The translations under genes were made by a program, and so were the position numbers. The notes beneath the pieces were generated by a model. That model did no database searches and was not told the DNA's origin. It saw only the letters and a list, made by a program, of their open reading frames with translations. A stretch of 64,000 nucleotides of DNA from Epilithonimonas tenax DSM 16811 (GTDB lineage Bacteria; Bacteroidota; Bacteroidia; Flavobacteriales; Weeksellaceae), in NCBI RefSeq assembly GCF_000428485.1, contig NZ_AUAA01000013.1:1-64000 (forward strand), in the 5' to 3' direction. Each line of letters starts with the position of its first letter. The stretch's first letter is position 1. Below are positions 7,070 to 15,675 of the stretch, piece by piece.

Positions 7070-8098
7070 ATGATTGAACTTTTAAACCTTACCAAAAGTT
7101 TTAAAACCAAGAATAAAACGATCCAAGCTCTGGCAGACGTTTCATTGAAGGTGGAAAAAGGCGAGATTTTTGGTGTTATAGGAACTTCTGGCGCCGGAAA
7201 AAGTACGCTGATCCGCTGCGTTAACCTGCTCGAAAAACCGAATGCCGGAAAAGTCATTGTAGACCAGGTAGAACTGACAAAACTCTCTGATTCTCAATTG
7301 ACTTTGGAACGAAGGAAGATTGCGATGATCTTTCAGCATTTCAACTTATTGTCTTCCAGAACCGTTTTTGATAACATTGCGTTTCCTCTGGAACTAGAGG
7401 GAAAATCGAAATCTGAAATCACAGAAAAGGTAAATAGTCTTCTTGAACTTGTTGGGTTAAATGATAAAGCAAAAGATTATCCTGCCAATCTTTCCGGCGG
7501 ACAAAAACAAAGAGTAGCGATTGCCAGAGCTTTGGCCAATGATCCGAAGGTTTTGCTTTGTGATGAGGCGACGAGTGCTTTGGATCCTGCAACTACAAAA
7601 TCGATTTTAAAACTTTTGAAATCTATTAATCAAAAACTAAATCTGACGATCCTTCTGATCACACACGAGATGGAGGTCATTAAAACAATTTGTGATAAAG
7701 TGGCGGTGATAGATCACGGGAAATTGGTGGAACAGGGAAATATAGAGCAGATTTTTACTAATCCTGAGAAGGAAATCACCCAAGGTTTTATCCAGGCTTC
7801 TCTTAATATAGAATTGCCTTTGGTTTACCAAAATGCACTTATAAATACCGATCCCGAGGATAATAATCCGCTGGTAAAATTGATGCTGAATGGAAATAGT
7901 GATCAGAGTTTTGTCATCAGTCATTTGTATGAGAAATTCCAGATCAAAGCAAAGGTGATCAGCGCTCAGCTAGAGTACGTTGGCCAGCTGAGTTTTGGCG
8001 TTTTGATCGTGGAATTGCAAGGCACTAATATCAAGGAGGCTTTGGCTTTTTTGGAAAATGAATATTCTAACACAGAAATTTTAGGTTATGTCAGATAG
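7070..8098 (+). CDS. metN: Methionine ABC transporter ATP-binding protein MetN
   Basis: This 342-residue cytoplasmic ATPase energises uptake of methionine. Walker A is GTSGAGKST (38-46), the ABC signature LSGGQ is at 141-145 and Walker B ends in Asp165-Glu166, followed by TSALD. The last ~75 residues form the NIL domain that in E. coli MetN binds methionine and inhibits transport. The ATG at 7070 is preferred to the in-frame TTG at 7061 because MIELLNLTKSF matches the family start. It overlaps metI by 11 bases. Expression is probably controlled by the leader and terminator directly upstream. Confidence 0.93.
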   Translation: MIELLNLTKSFKTKNKTIQALADVSLKVEKGEIFGVIGTSGAGKSTLIRCVNLLEKPNAGKVIVDQVELTKLSDSQLTLERRKIAMIFQHFNLLSSRTVFDNIAFPLELEGKSKSEITEKVNSLLELVGLNDKAKDYPANLSGGQKQRVAIARALANDPKVLLCDEATSALDPATTKSILKLLKSINQKLNLTILLITHEMEVIKTICDKVAVIDHGKLVEQGNIEQIFTNPEKEITQGFIQASLNIELPLVYQNALINTDPEDNNPLVKLMLNGNSDQSFVISHLYEKFQIKAKVISAQLEYVGQLSFGVLIVELQGTNIKEALAFLENEYSNTEILGYVR

Positions 8099-8741
8099 TA
8101 TTGTCAATTTGTTATTTCAAGGTACGATAGAAACGATTGTGATGACCTTGGTTTCTGGTTTTTTCGGATTTTTGTTGGGATTACCGACAGGGATTTTTCT
8201 GTTTCTGACTAGAAAAGGGCAACTTCTGGAAAATAAAGTTTCTCATCAGATCGTCTCTGTCATCGTGAATATTTTCCGTTCTATTCCATTCATTATTTTG
8301 ATCGTTTGGATGATCCCGTTCACGAGAACGATTGTCGGAACGTCCATTGGTGTAGCGGCGGCTTTGGTTCCTCTAAGTGTTGGTTCTGCTCCGTTCATTG
8401 CACGATTGGTGGAAAACAGTTTACTGGAAATCCCATCCGGATTGATAGAAGCTGCAAGATCGATGGGCGCAAAACCTTTGCAGATTATTAGCAAAGTGCT
8501 TTTGCCGGAAGCGCTGCCTTCTCTTATTAATAATATCAGCATTACCTTGATCACCCTCGTTGGCTATTCTGCAATGGGAGGTGCGGTAGGCGCTGGCGGG
8601 TTGGGACAGGTTGGCTACCAATATGGCTATATCGGGTATGACTTTGCGGTGATGAACGCGGTATTGGTCTTGTTAATTGTACTGGTATTCATCATTCAGA
8701 TGGCCGGCGATTTTCTTTCGAAAAAATGTAACCACAGATAA
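8088..8741 (+). CDS. metI: Methionine ABC transporter permease MetI
   Basis: This 217-residue inner-membrane permease has five hydrophobic segments. The EAA loop, EAARSMGAKPLQIISKVLLP, begins at residue 121; it is the site that docks on MetN. The length matches MetI. Its start overlaps the metN stop, and metQ follows 9 bases after its end, so the three genes form one operon in the usual N-I-Q order. Confidence 0.93.
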   Translation: MSDSIVNLLFQGTIETIVMTLVSGFFGFLLGLPTGIFLFLTRKGQLLENKVSHQIVSVIVNIFRSIPFIILIVWMIPFTRTIVGTSIGVAAALVPLSVGSAPFIARLVENSLLEIPSGLIEAARSMGAKPLQIISKVLLPEALPSLINNISITLITLVGYSAMGGAVGAGGLGQVGYQYGYIGYDFAVMNAVLVLLIVLVFIIQMAGDFLSKKCNHR

Positions 8742-8750
8742 AAATTTAAA

Positions 8751-9551
8751 ATGAACTTTAAAAAAATAGTATTTGCTTTTGCAATCATATCATTAGTGGC
8801 TTGTAATAAAAAAGAATCCAACCCCAATGTTTTAAAAGTAGGGATTGCTTCCGGACCAGAACAAAGCTTGGCAGAAGAAGCCAAAAAAGTGGCTAAGGAA
8901 AAATACGGTTTGGAAGTAGAGTTGGTAAGCTTCAATGATTATGTGGTGCCGAATGAGGCACTTAGTCAAGGTGATGTAGACGCTAATGCATTTCAGCACT
9001 TGCCCTATTTGGAAGAACAATCCAGACAAAGAGGATACAAACTGGCGGTTGTTGGGAAGACATTTGTTTACCCTATTGTTGCTTATTCTAAAAAGATACA
9101 ATCAATTTCAGAACTGAAACCGGGACAAACGATCGTGATCCCAAATGACCCAACCAATGGGGGAAGGTCATTATTGTTGCTTCAGAAACAAGGCTTGATC
9201 AAATTAAAAGAAGGCATTGGGCTGTTGCCAAAAGTAGCGGACATCACGGAAAATCCAAAGAATTTTAGAATTCTGGAATTGGAGGCACCACAGATTCCAC
9301 GGGTTTTGGAAGACAAAGAGGTCGCTTTGGCAATCATCAATAATAATTTTGCAGCACAGGCCGGACTGGATCCTGAAAAACAAGGGCTGTTCACAGAAGA
9401 TAAGGATTCGCCTTATGCCAATCTGATCGTTTCCAGAGAAGACAATAAAAATGATGAAAAGATCAAAAAATTTGTTAAAGCTTATCAATCTCCAGAAGTA
9501 GAAGCCGTAGCCAGGAAGGCCTTCAAAGGAGGCGCTGTTAAGGCGTGGTAA
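8751..9551 (+). CDS. metQ: Methionine-binding lipoprotein MetQ
   Basis: This 266-residue substrate-binding protein of the methionine importer is anchored by a lipid at Cys18 (SLVAC). The NLPA/MetQ family pattern is clear: FNDYVVPNEALSQGDVDANA at about 60-80, followed by FQHLPYLE. It should bind L-methionine in the periplasm and pass it to MetI. It is the last gene of metNIQ, followed by a modest hairpin. Confidence 0.93.
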   Translation: MNFKKIVFAFAIISLVACNKKESNPNVLKVGIASGPEQSLAEEAKKVAKEKYGLEVELVSFNDYVVPNEALSQGDVDANAFQHLPYLEEQSRQRGYKLAVVGKTFVYPIVAYSKKIQSISELKPGQTIVIPNDPTNGGRSLLLLQKQGLIKLKEGIGLLPKVADITENPKNFRILELEAPQIPRVLEDKEVALAIINNNFAAQAGLDPEKQGLFTEDKDSPYANLIVSREDNKNDEKIKKFVKAYQSPEVEAVARKAFKGGAVKAW

Positions 9552-9582
9552 AACTTCTGTATGGTATCTGGGTTTTTTAAGT

Positions 9583-9612
9583 TGGCGGTTCCTCAGGATC
9601 GCCAATCTTTGT
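9583..9612 (+). terminator. Probable terminator after metQ
   Basis: The hairpin TTGGCG/CGCCAA, with inner complementarity in the loop, is followed by a short T-containing stretch (TCTTTGTTG). The weak T-tract lowers confidence. Confidence 0.4.
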
Positions 9613-9739
9613 TGTGACGGGATCTCTTATTAATTTAGAAACTTTTCGGTTTGTTTAAAAATGATTCAAAAATATAAATGTGAACGCAGGTTTTTTCGGA
9701 TCAATAATAGAAAAGAACACGCCAGAATGCCTCTTTTTT

Positions 9740-10249
9740 TTATTCCAAATAGATGAGGGTATCTTTATCCACTTCTTCATCCACAGAGGTGATTAACGCC
9801 GCATTTTTTGTTTTTTTCTGAAGCTCCTCAATAAAAAAACTGCTTTCAAAAAACTGACGGTGAACACCAGGTAAAAGGCTCATAAAATAATCCATCCCCA
9901 GCTGATTATTATGAAGATCCATTTTGGTTTCCAAAGGTTTGTTGGGAAAAAGATCTTCGTGCATATCCGTAAGCTTTTTGCACCATTTCAGTGATTTTTC
10001 CGGTGATGACACTTTGCAGAAATACATCATGATGATACAGCACCAGTAAGCGTGACGGAAAGCGTTTCCTATTCCGCTGTTAGAATTGCATTCAGGATAT
10101 AATTCTTTTGCTTTCTGAAAAGCTTTTAAACTGGCGTAAGTGTATAAAAAAGCAAAAAGCGGATGGATGATTCCAATGGAAAAAACCTTCAATAATTTAT
10201 TAAAGGTTAAGGATCTTAAAGCTCTGAAAAATAGGCCTGTAAATCTCAT
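9740..10249 (-). CDS. Conserved hypothetical protein, DUF6973-like
   Basis: This 169-residue protein has no clear signal peptide; its N-terminus is hydrophobic and basic. A central motif GIGNAFRHAYWCC (about 60-73), then DMHEDLF and DLHNNQLGMDY, gives conserved His, Asp and Glu positions of the type seen in DUF6973 proteins of Bacteroidota. That naming is from pattern memory. The ATG at 10249 is preferred to the TTG at 10252. It lies downstream of accD, separated by a terminator. The His/Asp pattern could bind a metal, but no function is claimed. Confidence 0.75.
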   Translation of the reverse strand: MRFTGLFFRALRSLTFNKLLKVFSIGIIHPLFAFLYTYASLKAFQKAKELYPECNSNSGIGNAFRHAYWCCIIMMYFCKVSSPEKSLKWCKKLTDMHEDLFPNKPLETKMDLHNNQLGMDYFMSLLPGVHRQFFESSFFIEELQKKTKNAALITSVDEEVDKDTLIYLE

Positions 10250-10256
10250 CAATAAA

Positions 10257-10288
10257 AAACTCTCCCAGATTTGAGAGAGTCTATTTTT
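10257..10288 (-). terminator. Terminator downstream of accD
   Basis: Read on the minus strand, GACTCTCTC and a GGGAGAGTT arm form a stem followed by TTTTTTATT. It lies 16 bases beyond the accD stop. Confidence 0.7.
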
Positions 10289-10303
10289 AGTTTAATAACT
10301 TGA

Positions 10304-11161
10304 TTAATGATATTCGTGCGTCAAAAGCTTCACAGCTCTGGAAACCGAATGTTTGATATCAGTTCTTTTCACAATGAAATCGACAAAGCCTTTTTCCTGC
10401 AAAAACTCAGAGGTCTGGAAACCTTCCGGCAAATCCTTACCGATAGTTTCACGAATAACTCTTGGTCCTGCAAAGCCAATCAAAGCACTTGGTTCTGCAA
10501 TGATTAAATCGGCAGTCATTGCGAATGAAGCGGTAATTCCACCAAAAGTTGGATCCGTCAAATAGGCGATGTAAGGCAAGCCAGCGTCAGAAAGCTGAAC
10601 CAATTTTGCCTGAACTTTTGCCAACTGCATCAGTGAGTAAGCTGCTTCCTGCATTCTTGCGCCACCAGATTGGCAGATGATCATGTATGGTAATTTATTT
10701 TTGATACAATAGTCAATTGCTCTTCTGATTTTTTCACCCATTACAGACCCTAAAGATCCCCCAATGAAAGCAAAATCCATACAAGAAATCACCATTTCCA
10801 CACCGTTTACTTTTCCTGTCGCGTTACGGATAGAATCTGTTAGTTTGGTTTTGGCCTTTACTTCTTTCAGACGGTCTGTGTAGGATTTGGTATCCTTGAA
10901 TTTCAGAATATCTACACTTTCCACATCAGCATCCAATTCCTTGAATTTCTGATCATCAAAAAGCATATCAAAGTATTCTCTACTCCCGATCCTTACGTGG
11001 AAACCATCTTCCGGAGACACAAAATTATTAGATTTTAATTCTTCAAATTCTATGATTTTGCCAGTTGGCGTTTTGTGCCAAAGTCCTTTTGGAACGTCCT
11101 TTTTGTCTTCTGTAGAAGTGGTAATGTTCTGCCCTTTCCTTTTAAACCAATCAAATGCCAT
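10304..11161 (-). CDS. accD: Acetyl-CoA carboxylase carboxyltransferase subunit beta
   Basis: This 285-residue subunit moves the carboxyl group from biotin to acetyl-CoA, the first committed step of fatty acid synthesis. The crotonase-like carboxyltransferase fold is clear: [30 protein letters not shown] and GFAGPRVI at about 165-240. The N-terminal zinc ribbon normally has four cysteines; here the equivalent region reads [10 protein letters not shown] and [13 protein letters not shown], and all four are missing. I recall the same loss in other flavobacterial AccD proteins, so it is probably a lineage trait. A terminator follows. Confidence 0.95.
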   Translation of the reverse strand: MAFDWFKRKGQNITTSTEDKKDVPKGLWHKTPTGKIIEFEELKSNNFVSPEDGFHVRIGSREYFDMLFDDQKFKELDADVESVDILKFKDTKSYTDRLKEVKAKTKLTDSIRNATGKVNGVEMVISCMDFAFIGGSLGSVMGEKIRRAIDYCIKNKLPYMIICQSGGARMQEAAYSLMQLAKVQAKLVQLSDAGLPYIAYLTDPTFGGITASFAMTADLIIAEPSALIGFAGPRVIRETIGKDLPEGFQTSEFLQEKGFVDFIVKRTDIKHSVSRAVKLLTHEYH

Positions 11162-11163
11162 AT

Positions 11164-11250
11164 AATCTATAATTGATGAATGATAATTGATAATTGATGA
11201 AAAAACAATTTAGAACAATCGTTTCTCGCTCATCAATTACCATTTATAAA
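11164..11250. repeat. Palindromic AT-rich repeat of the TGATAATTGATGA type
   Basis: The arms AATTGATGAATGATAATTGA and TCATCAATTACCATTTATAA face each other across the accD-fbaA gap. The same words recur at 47570, 48496, 57043, 62359 and, as a half, at 39068. Confidence 0.6.
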
Positions 11251-11251
11251 T

Positions 11252-12319
11252 TTAAAGTGTATTAATATTGTTCAGATCTTCGAAAGCCTGAGTCAATCTT
11301 TTAATATAAGTTTCTTCTCCTTTTCTTACCCAAACTCTTGGATCGTAGAATTTCTTGTTCGGCGCATCGGCTCCAGTCGGGTTTCCGATCTGATGACGCA
11401 GGTATTCAATCTGATCTGTCATATAATCTCTGATTCCTTCTGTGTAACCGAATTGCAAATCTGTATCGATGTTCATTTTCACAACACCATAGCCGATTGC
11501 TTCTCTGATTTCTTCCAAAGTAGATCCGGATCCACCGTGGAATACGAAGTTCACCGGTTTGTCTGCGGTTTTGAATTTCTCCTGAACATATTTCTGAGAA
11601 TTGTCAAGAATTTTTGGAGTCAATTTCACGTTTCCTGGCTTGTAAACACCGTGTACGTTTCCAAAAGCTGCTGCAATGGTGAAGTTATCAGAAACGGCTT
11701 TCAGAACTTCGTAAGCGTGTGCTACTTCTTCTGGTTGCGTGTATAGTTTTGAGCTGTCAACATCTGAGTTATCAACACCATCTTCTTCTCCTCCAGTAAC
11801 ACCCAATTCGATCTCAAGTGTCATTCCCATCTTGTTCATTCTTTCGAAGTATTTTGCAGAAACCTCTAGGTTTTCTTCAATAGGTTCCTCTGAGAAATCC
11901 AACATATGGGAAGAATAAAGAGACTTTCCGTTTTGTTTGTAGAACGCTTCACTTGCATCCAAAAGACCGTCTACCCACGGTAATAATTTTTTAGCGCAAT
12001 GGTCTGTGTGAAGGATCACTGTAGCGCCATAAGCCTCAGCTAGAGTGTGGATGTGTTTTGCGCCTGCAACAGCTCCGAGAACTGCCGCTTTTTGATTTTC
12101 GTTACTCAAGCCTTTTCCGGCGTTGAAGACAGATCCTCCGTTTGAGAACTGGATGATTACAGGTGCATTCAGTTTCGCAGCAGTTTCTAAAGTTGCATTG
12201 ATATTACTAGACCCTATTACGTTAGCTGCCGGAAGTGCGAATTGCTTCTCTTTTGCATAATCGAATATTTCTGTTACTAAAGAACCAGTGGCAACTCCTG
12301 CCGGAAATTTTCTGCTCAT
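11252..12319 (-). CDS. fbaA: Class II fructose-bisphosphate aldolase
   Basis: This 355-residue zinc-dependent enzyme of glycolysis and gluconeogenesis splits fructose 1,6-bisphosphate into dihydroxyacetone phosphate and glyceraldehyde 3-phosphate. Zinc and active-site motifs are visible: ILHTDHCAKK (about 102-111), LEIELGVTGGEEDGVDN (about 173-190), GNVHGVYKPGNVKL (about 222-235) and FHGGSGS (about 263-269). The length and insertions fit the E. coli FbaA type. It appears to be transcribed alone. Confidence 0.95.
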   Translation of the reverse strand: MSRKFPAGVATGSLVTEIFDYAKEKQFALPAANVIGSSNINATLETAAKLNAPVIIQFSNGGSVFNAGKGLSNENQKAAVLGAVAGAKHIHTLAEAYGATVILHTDHCAKKLLPWVDGLLDASEAFYKQNGKSLYSSHMLDFSEEPIEENLEVSAKYFERMNKMGMTLEIELGVTGGEEDGVDNSDVDSSKLYTQPEEVAHAYEVLKAVSDNFTIAAAFGNVHGVYKPGNVKLTPKILDNSQKYVQEKFKTADKPVNFVFHGGSGSTLEEIREAIGYGVVKMNIDTDLQFGYTEGIRDYMTDQIEYLRHQIGNPTGADAPNKKFYDPRVWVRKGEETYIKRLTQAFEDLNNINTL

Positions 12320-12424
12320 TTTGATTATTTTTTTAAGATTTTTTTTGAACGGTAAAGTTACAAAATTATTAACAATTTAAAATTGCAAATTTTCGGTCTT
12401 ATGCAAAGACCAATATTTTATTTT

Positions 12425-13297
12425 TTAATTCCGCTTATCATTCCCCCAAAGCAATTTTTGACGGATGGTTTCATAGAAACTAAAGTTTTTCGGCTTGATA
12501 AGGAAAAGCGAAAAACCTGCTTTCTCAATGGTAATTTCACTGCCAATTTCCATATGGTAAAGCCTTGAATCCAAAGCCAGTGTATATTCTTCCACACGAC
12601 TTTCTACAATTAATCTAATCTTCGCATCATCTTTCACGATCAAAGGACGAACATTAAGATTGTGAGGCGCAATTGGCGTGATGACAAAGTTGTCATTAGC
12701 CGGCGAAATAATGGGACCGCCACAACTTAAAGAATAAGCTGTCGATCCTGTTGGTGTTGAAACAATCAATCCGTCGCCCCAAAAGACATTCAGGAAATCA
12801 TCATTAATGTAAGATTCTACAGTAATCATTGATGTTGTTTCTTTTCTGGAAAGACTGACATCATTCAATGCAAAAGGAAAATCTATATTGTTTTCTCTGT
12901 TTGTTGAGATCTTGATAACCGATCTTTCGCTGATATTGTAATTTTTTTCGAGAATGATAGAGTCCAGCTCATCGAAGATCTGATCTTTTCTGAAATTGGC
13001 TAAAAACCCTAAACGGCCTGTGTTTACGCCGATGATTGGAATCTCCAGATCCTGGATAAAAGTCAGTGCGTTAAGAATGGTTCCATCGCCTCCAAAACTG
13101 AAAACGATATTGACATGTTTATTCTGCAATTCTTCTTTACACGAAAAAGTGTCGAATTCCTTTGAGAAATTCAATCGATGAGCCATTTCTGCGTGAAGAA
13201 CTACGGAAACATCTCGGAGTGCCAATTCGGAAATGAACTTGTTGAGATACAGAAACGTATCAAGGTCTTTTTTTTGAGAATAGATAGCTGCCTTCAT
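12425..13297 (-). CDS. nadK: NAD kinase
   Basis: This 290-residue cytoplasmic enzyme phosphorylates NAD to NADP using ATP. The diagnostic GGDGT is at 69-73 (FSFGGDGTILNA), and the second conserved block, GDGLIVSTPTGSTAYSLSCG, lies at about 175-195. The length is normal. It begins 3 bases after the stop of the CBS-domain gene, so the two are co-transcribed; this CBS-nadK pairing is common in flavobacteria. Confidence 0.93.
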   Translation of the reverse strand: MKAAIYSQKKDLDTFLYLNKFISELALRDVSVVLHAEMAHRLNFSKEFDTFSCKEELQNKHVNIVFSFGGDGTILNALTFIQDLEIPIIGVNTGRLGFLANFRKDQIFDELDSIILEKNYNISERSVIKISTNRENNIDFPFALNDVSLSRKETTSMITVESYINDDFLNVFWGDGLIVSTPTGSTAYSLSCGGPIISPANDNFVITPIAPHNLNVRPLIVKDDAKIRLIVESRVEEYTLALDSRLYHMEIGSEITIEKAGFSLFLIKPKNFSFYETIRQKLLWGNDKRN

Positions 13298-13300
13298 ATT

Positions 13301-13954
13301 TTATATCTCCAAAAATTTCTGAAAAAATCCGAAACGGTCTTTCAACAGCTCTTCTTTCTCATCATCATAATGTTTAGTAACCACAGTATAGCCATATCGT
13401 TCGAAAGTCTCATCAATTGAACTCAGGTTTTCATTGCTGATCTTCAATGTGATTTCTATGCTGTCTTCTTTGATTGTACTGATAAAAGTGCCATAGATTT
13501 TCGCATTGTTGCTTTCCACAATCTGAGAAATCTCTGTCATAGAATAATGCAAACCGTTGGTCTGAATAGTCAGGATTGCACCGTTTTCAGAAAACAATGG
13601 GTATTTTGAAAACTCATTGAAGATGTCGTCACACGATATGTAGCCCAGGTATTTTTCTTCCTTAGAAATCACAGGGATCACATTCGCATTGAAAGTGTGG
13701 AACAGCTTGATGCTATCTAGAATACTGCTGTCTTCTATGATGGCAAAACGCTCATAATGAATATTAAGACTATCCAGTTTTCCCTCAGGACTGTCTTCCA
13801 GAAAAGACTGGCTGAGTCCGCCTAGAAAAACACCGTTGCTCACGATGAAAACATGAGAATACCCAAAATCTTTAGCGACCTCAGAAGCTTCTTCTATAGA
13901 ATCTTTTCTGCTGAATGCGGGGTAATCTTTGGAAATGTAGTCTTTTATAAACAT
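13301..13954 (-). CDS. CBS domain-containing protein
   Basis: This 217-residue cytoplasmic protein has two CBS motifs in the first ~125 residues (the stretches around SIEEASEVAKDFGYSHVFIV and LDSIKLFHTFNANVIPVISK). An ACT-like regulatory tail at about 130-210 includes ILTIQTNGLHYSMTEISQIV and ITLKISNENLSSI. CBS pairs typically bind adenosine nucleotides. Being directly upstream of nadK suggests a link to NAD(P) or energy sensing, which is inference. Confidence 0.85.
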   Translation of the reverse strand: MFIKDYISKDYPAFSRKDSIEEASEVAKDFGYSHVFIVSNGVFLGGLSQSFLEDSPEGKLDSLNIHYERFAIIEDSSILDSIKLFHTFNANVIPVISKEEKYLGYISCDDIFNEFSKYPLFSENGAILTIQTNGLHYSMTEISQIVESNNAKIYGTFISTIKEDSIEITLKISNENLSSIDETFERYGYTVVTKHYDDEKEELLKDRFGFFQKFLEI

Positions 13955-14048
13955 GATGCTAATTTACAAAAAATCCTCAGCCACAAAAGATTTAAAATTT
14001 TTTTGTGGAATTTTAAAAAAAATATTGCTTTGTGTTAAGTAAAAAGTA

Positions 14049-14131
14049 TATCTTTGTCGCCTTTCATTTTTACTTTTTATTAGATTTATTTCAAACTGCA
14101 ACACTTTATGGTGTCTGCAGTTTTTTTATTT
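14049..14131 (+). ncRNA. Candidate short RNA: promoter followed by a strong terminator
   Basis: TATCTTTG (14049-14056), with a TTG at 14025-14027, forms a Bacteroidota-type promoter with predicted start near 14062. An intrinsic terminator follows: AAACTGCA-ACAC paired with GTGT-TGCAGTTT (14093-14123), one bulged base and a T-tract. No gene lies downstream on this strand, since the next gene is convergent and ends at 14126. The transcript would be ~70 bases and has no ATG frame. Confidence 0.45.
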
Positions 14132-14665
14132 TCCAGCGGCAAGGTTTTTCGCAAACTCCCAAATCACGATTCCGCCGCAAACGCTTACGTTCAGAGAGTG
14201 CTTGGTTCCCAATTGTGGGATTTCCAAAAATGCATCAATATTTGGCAAGGCCTCATCGCTGATTCCGTCCACTTCATTCCCAAGAATCAGAGCGTACTTG
14301 GCGTCAGCTTTAATTTCAAAATCAGAAATCAACTGGCTGTCAGAAGTTTGTTCTATTCCGATGATGTTGAAATTTTCTTTCTTAAGGTTTTCAATGGCCG
14401 TATTAATGTCCTGCTCATAGATCCAATCCACGCTTTCTGTTGCGCCAAGAGCTGCCTTATGGATTTCTCTGTGAGGCGGCCGCGGTGTGATGCCGCAAAG
14501 CACCACTTTCTCGATCAGAAAAGCATCACCCGTGCGGAAGATCGCTCCCACATTGTGCATACTTCTAACGCTGTCCAGAATAATGACTAAAGGAATCTTC
14601 TGTGTATTTTTGAAGGTTTCCACATCTATTCTTCCAAGTTCTTCTAGTTTCAGTTTCTTCGTCAC
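14126..14665 (-). CDS. TrmH/SpoU-family RNA 2'-O-methyltransferase
   Basis: This 179-residue SPOUT methyltransferase carries the three family motifs: LDSVRSMHNVGAIFRTGDAF (about 30-49), LILGNEVDGIS (about 132-142) and LNVSVCGGIVIWEF (about 158-171), which form the knotted SAM site. It should methylate a ribose 2'-OH in tRNA or rRNA; the target cannot be read from sequence. It lacks the N-terminal substrate-binding domain of RlmB, so it is closer to TrmL/TrmH in size. The start is GTG at 14665, as no suitable ATG exists. It sits 2 bases after the bestrophin stop and is probably co-transcribed with it. Confidence 0.85.
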   Translation of the reverse strand: MTKKLKLEELGRIDVETFKNTQKIPLVIILDSVRSMHNVGAIFRTGDAFLIEKVVLCGITPRPPHREIHKAALGATESVDWIYEQDINTAIENLKKENFNIIGIEQTSDSQLISDFEIKADAKYALILGNEVDGISDEALPNIDAFLEIPQLGTKHSLNVSVCGGIVIWEFAKNLAAGK

Positions 14666-14667
14666 GG

Positions 14668-15549
14668 TTAGGCTTTATTTAAAATTAAATCAATATTTCT
14701 TTCGATGTTTTGCGCGATAGACGCCAGCGGAATATCATTTTCATCATTGTTAAAAGGGTCTTCTATCTCCTCAGCAATCAGCTCCAGACTCATCAGAACG
14801 TAATAAACGAACATGGTAATCGGAATCATAAAGAAGCCGAGATCCACCACGTTTGCAACGGGTAAAGCCAAGACATAAAAAACCACAAATTTTTTGATGA
14901 ATGATGAGTAAGAATAAGGAATTGGTGTGTTTTTAATTCGTTCGCAACCACCGCAAACATCCAAAAACCCGGATAACTGGGCATCCAGAAACAGCATTTC
15001 TGTATCGGATATTTTGCCTTCTTTTTTGAGATGAAACAGTTTTCTCGTCAATAGGAAAACCAGTTCTGCAGGTGGATGGTGCTTCAGTTCTTTGGCAAGA
15101 TCTGCAAAATCCTTGTCCAAGACCAACCTGGTAGAATCTTTTGATAGATGACTGGAGAGAAAATGCGGAAAAAATTTAATGTATCTAGCAATCTGAGTTT
15201 TGGTTTTAATGTCTTTTTCATCCAGAATGCCACAGATCTTGATCATGAAATTGCGGCTGTCATTCACCAGTTTCCCCCATAGTTTTCGCCCTTCCCACCA
15301 GCGGTCATAAGCCGTGTTGGTGCGGAAAACCAATAGCAAAGACAAAACGAAACCAAGCAAGGAATGCAGCATTCCGATATGGCTAACCGTGGATTTTTCT
15401 GTAAGGTGCAGGTATTCTACTTCTAAGTAATACATCCCGTAAGAATAGAGCCCTACGAGAAGCATGGTGGGAAACAGGATTTTGAGTGTATCTGTCTTAT
15501 GAAGACTGATGAGGATCTTCAGAAAATTCTTTGTGTTGTAAGCGCGCAT
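14668..15549 (-). CDS. Bestrophin-family ion channel (UPF0187)
   Basis: This 293-residue inner-membrane protein has the bestrophin signature FRTNTAYDRWWEGRKLWGKL at about residues 76-95, an N-terminal pair of hydrophobic segments and a second pair at about 210-250 (VFYVLALPVANVVDLGFFMI). Bacterial homologues form pentameric channels. The C-terminal stretch EEIEDPFNNDENDIPL matches the conserved end of the family. The physiological ion in this organism is unknown. Confidence 0.9.
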   Translation of the reverse strand: MRAYNTKNFLKILISLHKTDTLKILFPTMLLVGLYSYGMYYLEVEYLHLTEKSTVSHIGMLHSLLGFVLSLLLVFRTNTAYDRWWEGRKLWGKLVNDSRNFMIKICGILDEKDIKTKTQIARYIKFFPHFLSSHLSKDSTRLVLDKDFADLAKELKHHPPAELVFLLTRKLFHLKKEGKISDTEMLFLDAQLSGFLDVCGGCERIKNTPIPYSYSSFIKKFVVFYVLALPVANVVDLGFFMIPITMFVYYVLMSLELIAEEIEDPFNNDENDIPLASIAQNIERNIDLILNKA

Positions 15550-15675
15550 AGAATGGCATTTGATTGCAAAGATAATTTATATCGAATAAAAACTTTGGAT
15601 TGCTATGTAATAAGTTGAAGTTTTAAAACCGTTTCTGAAAATTATTTTTAAATTTAAGGATTGAAAAACCAAACG

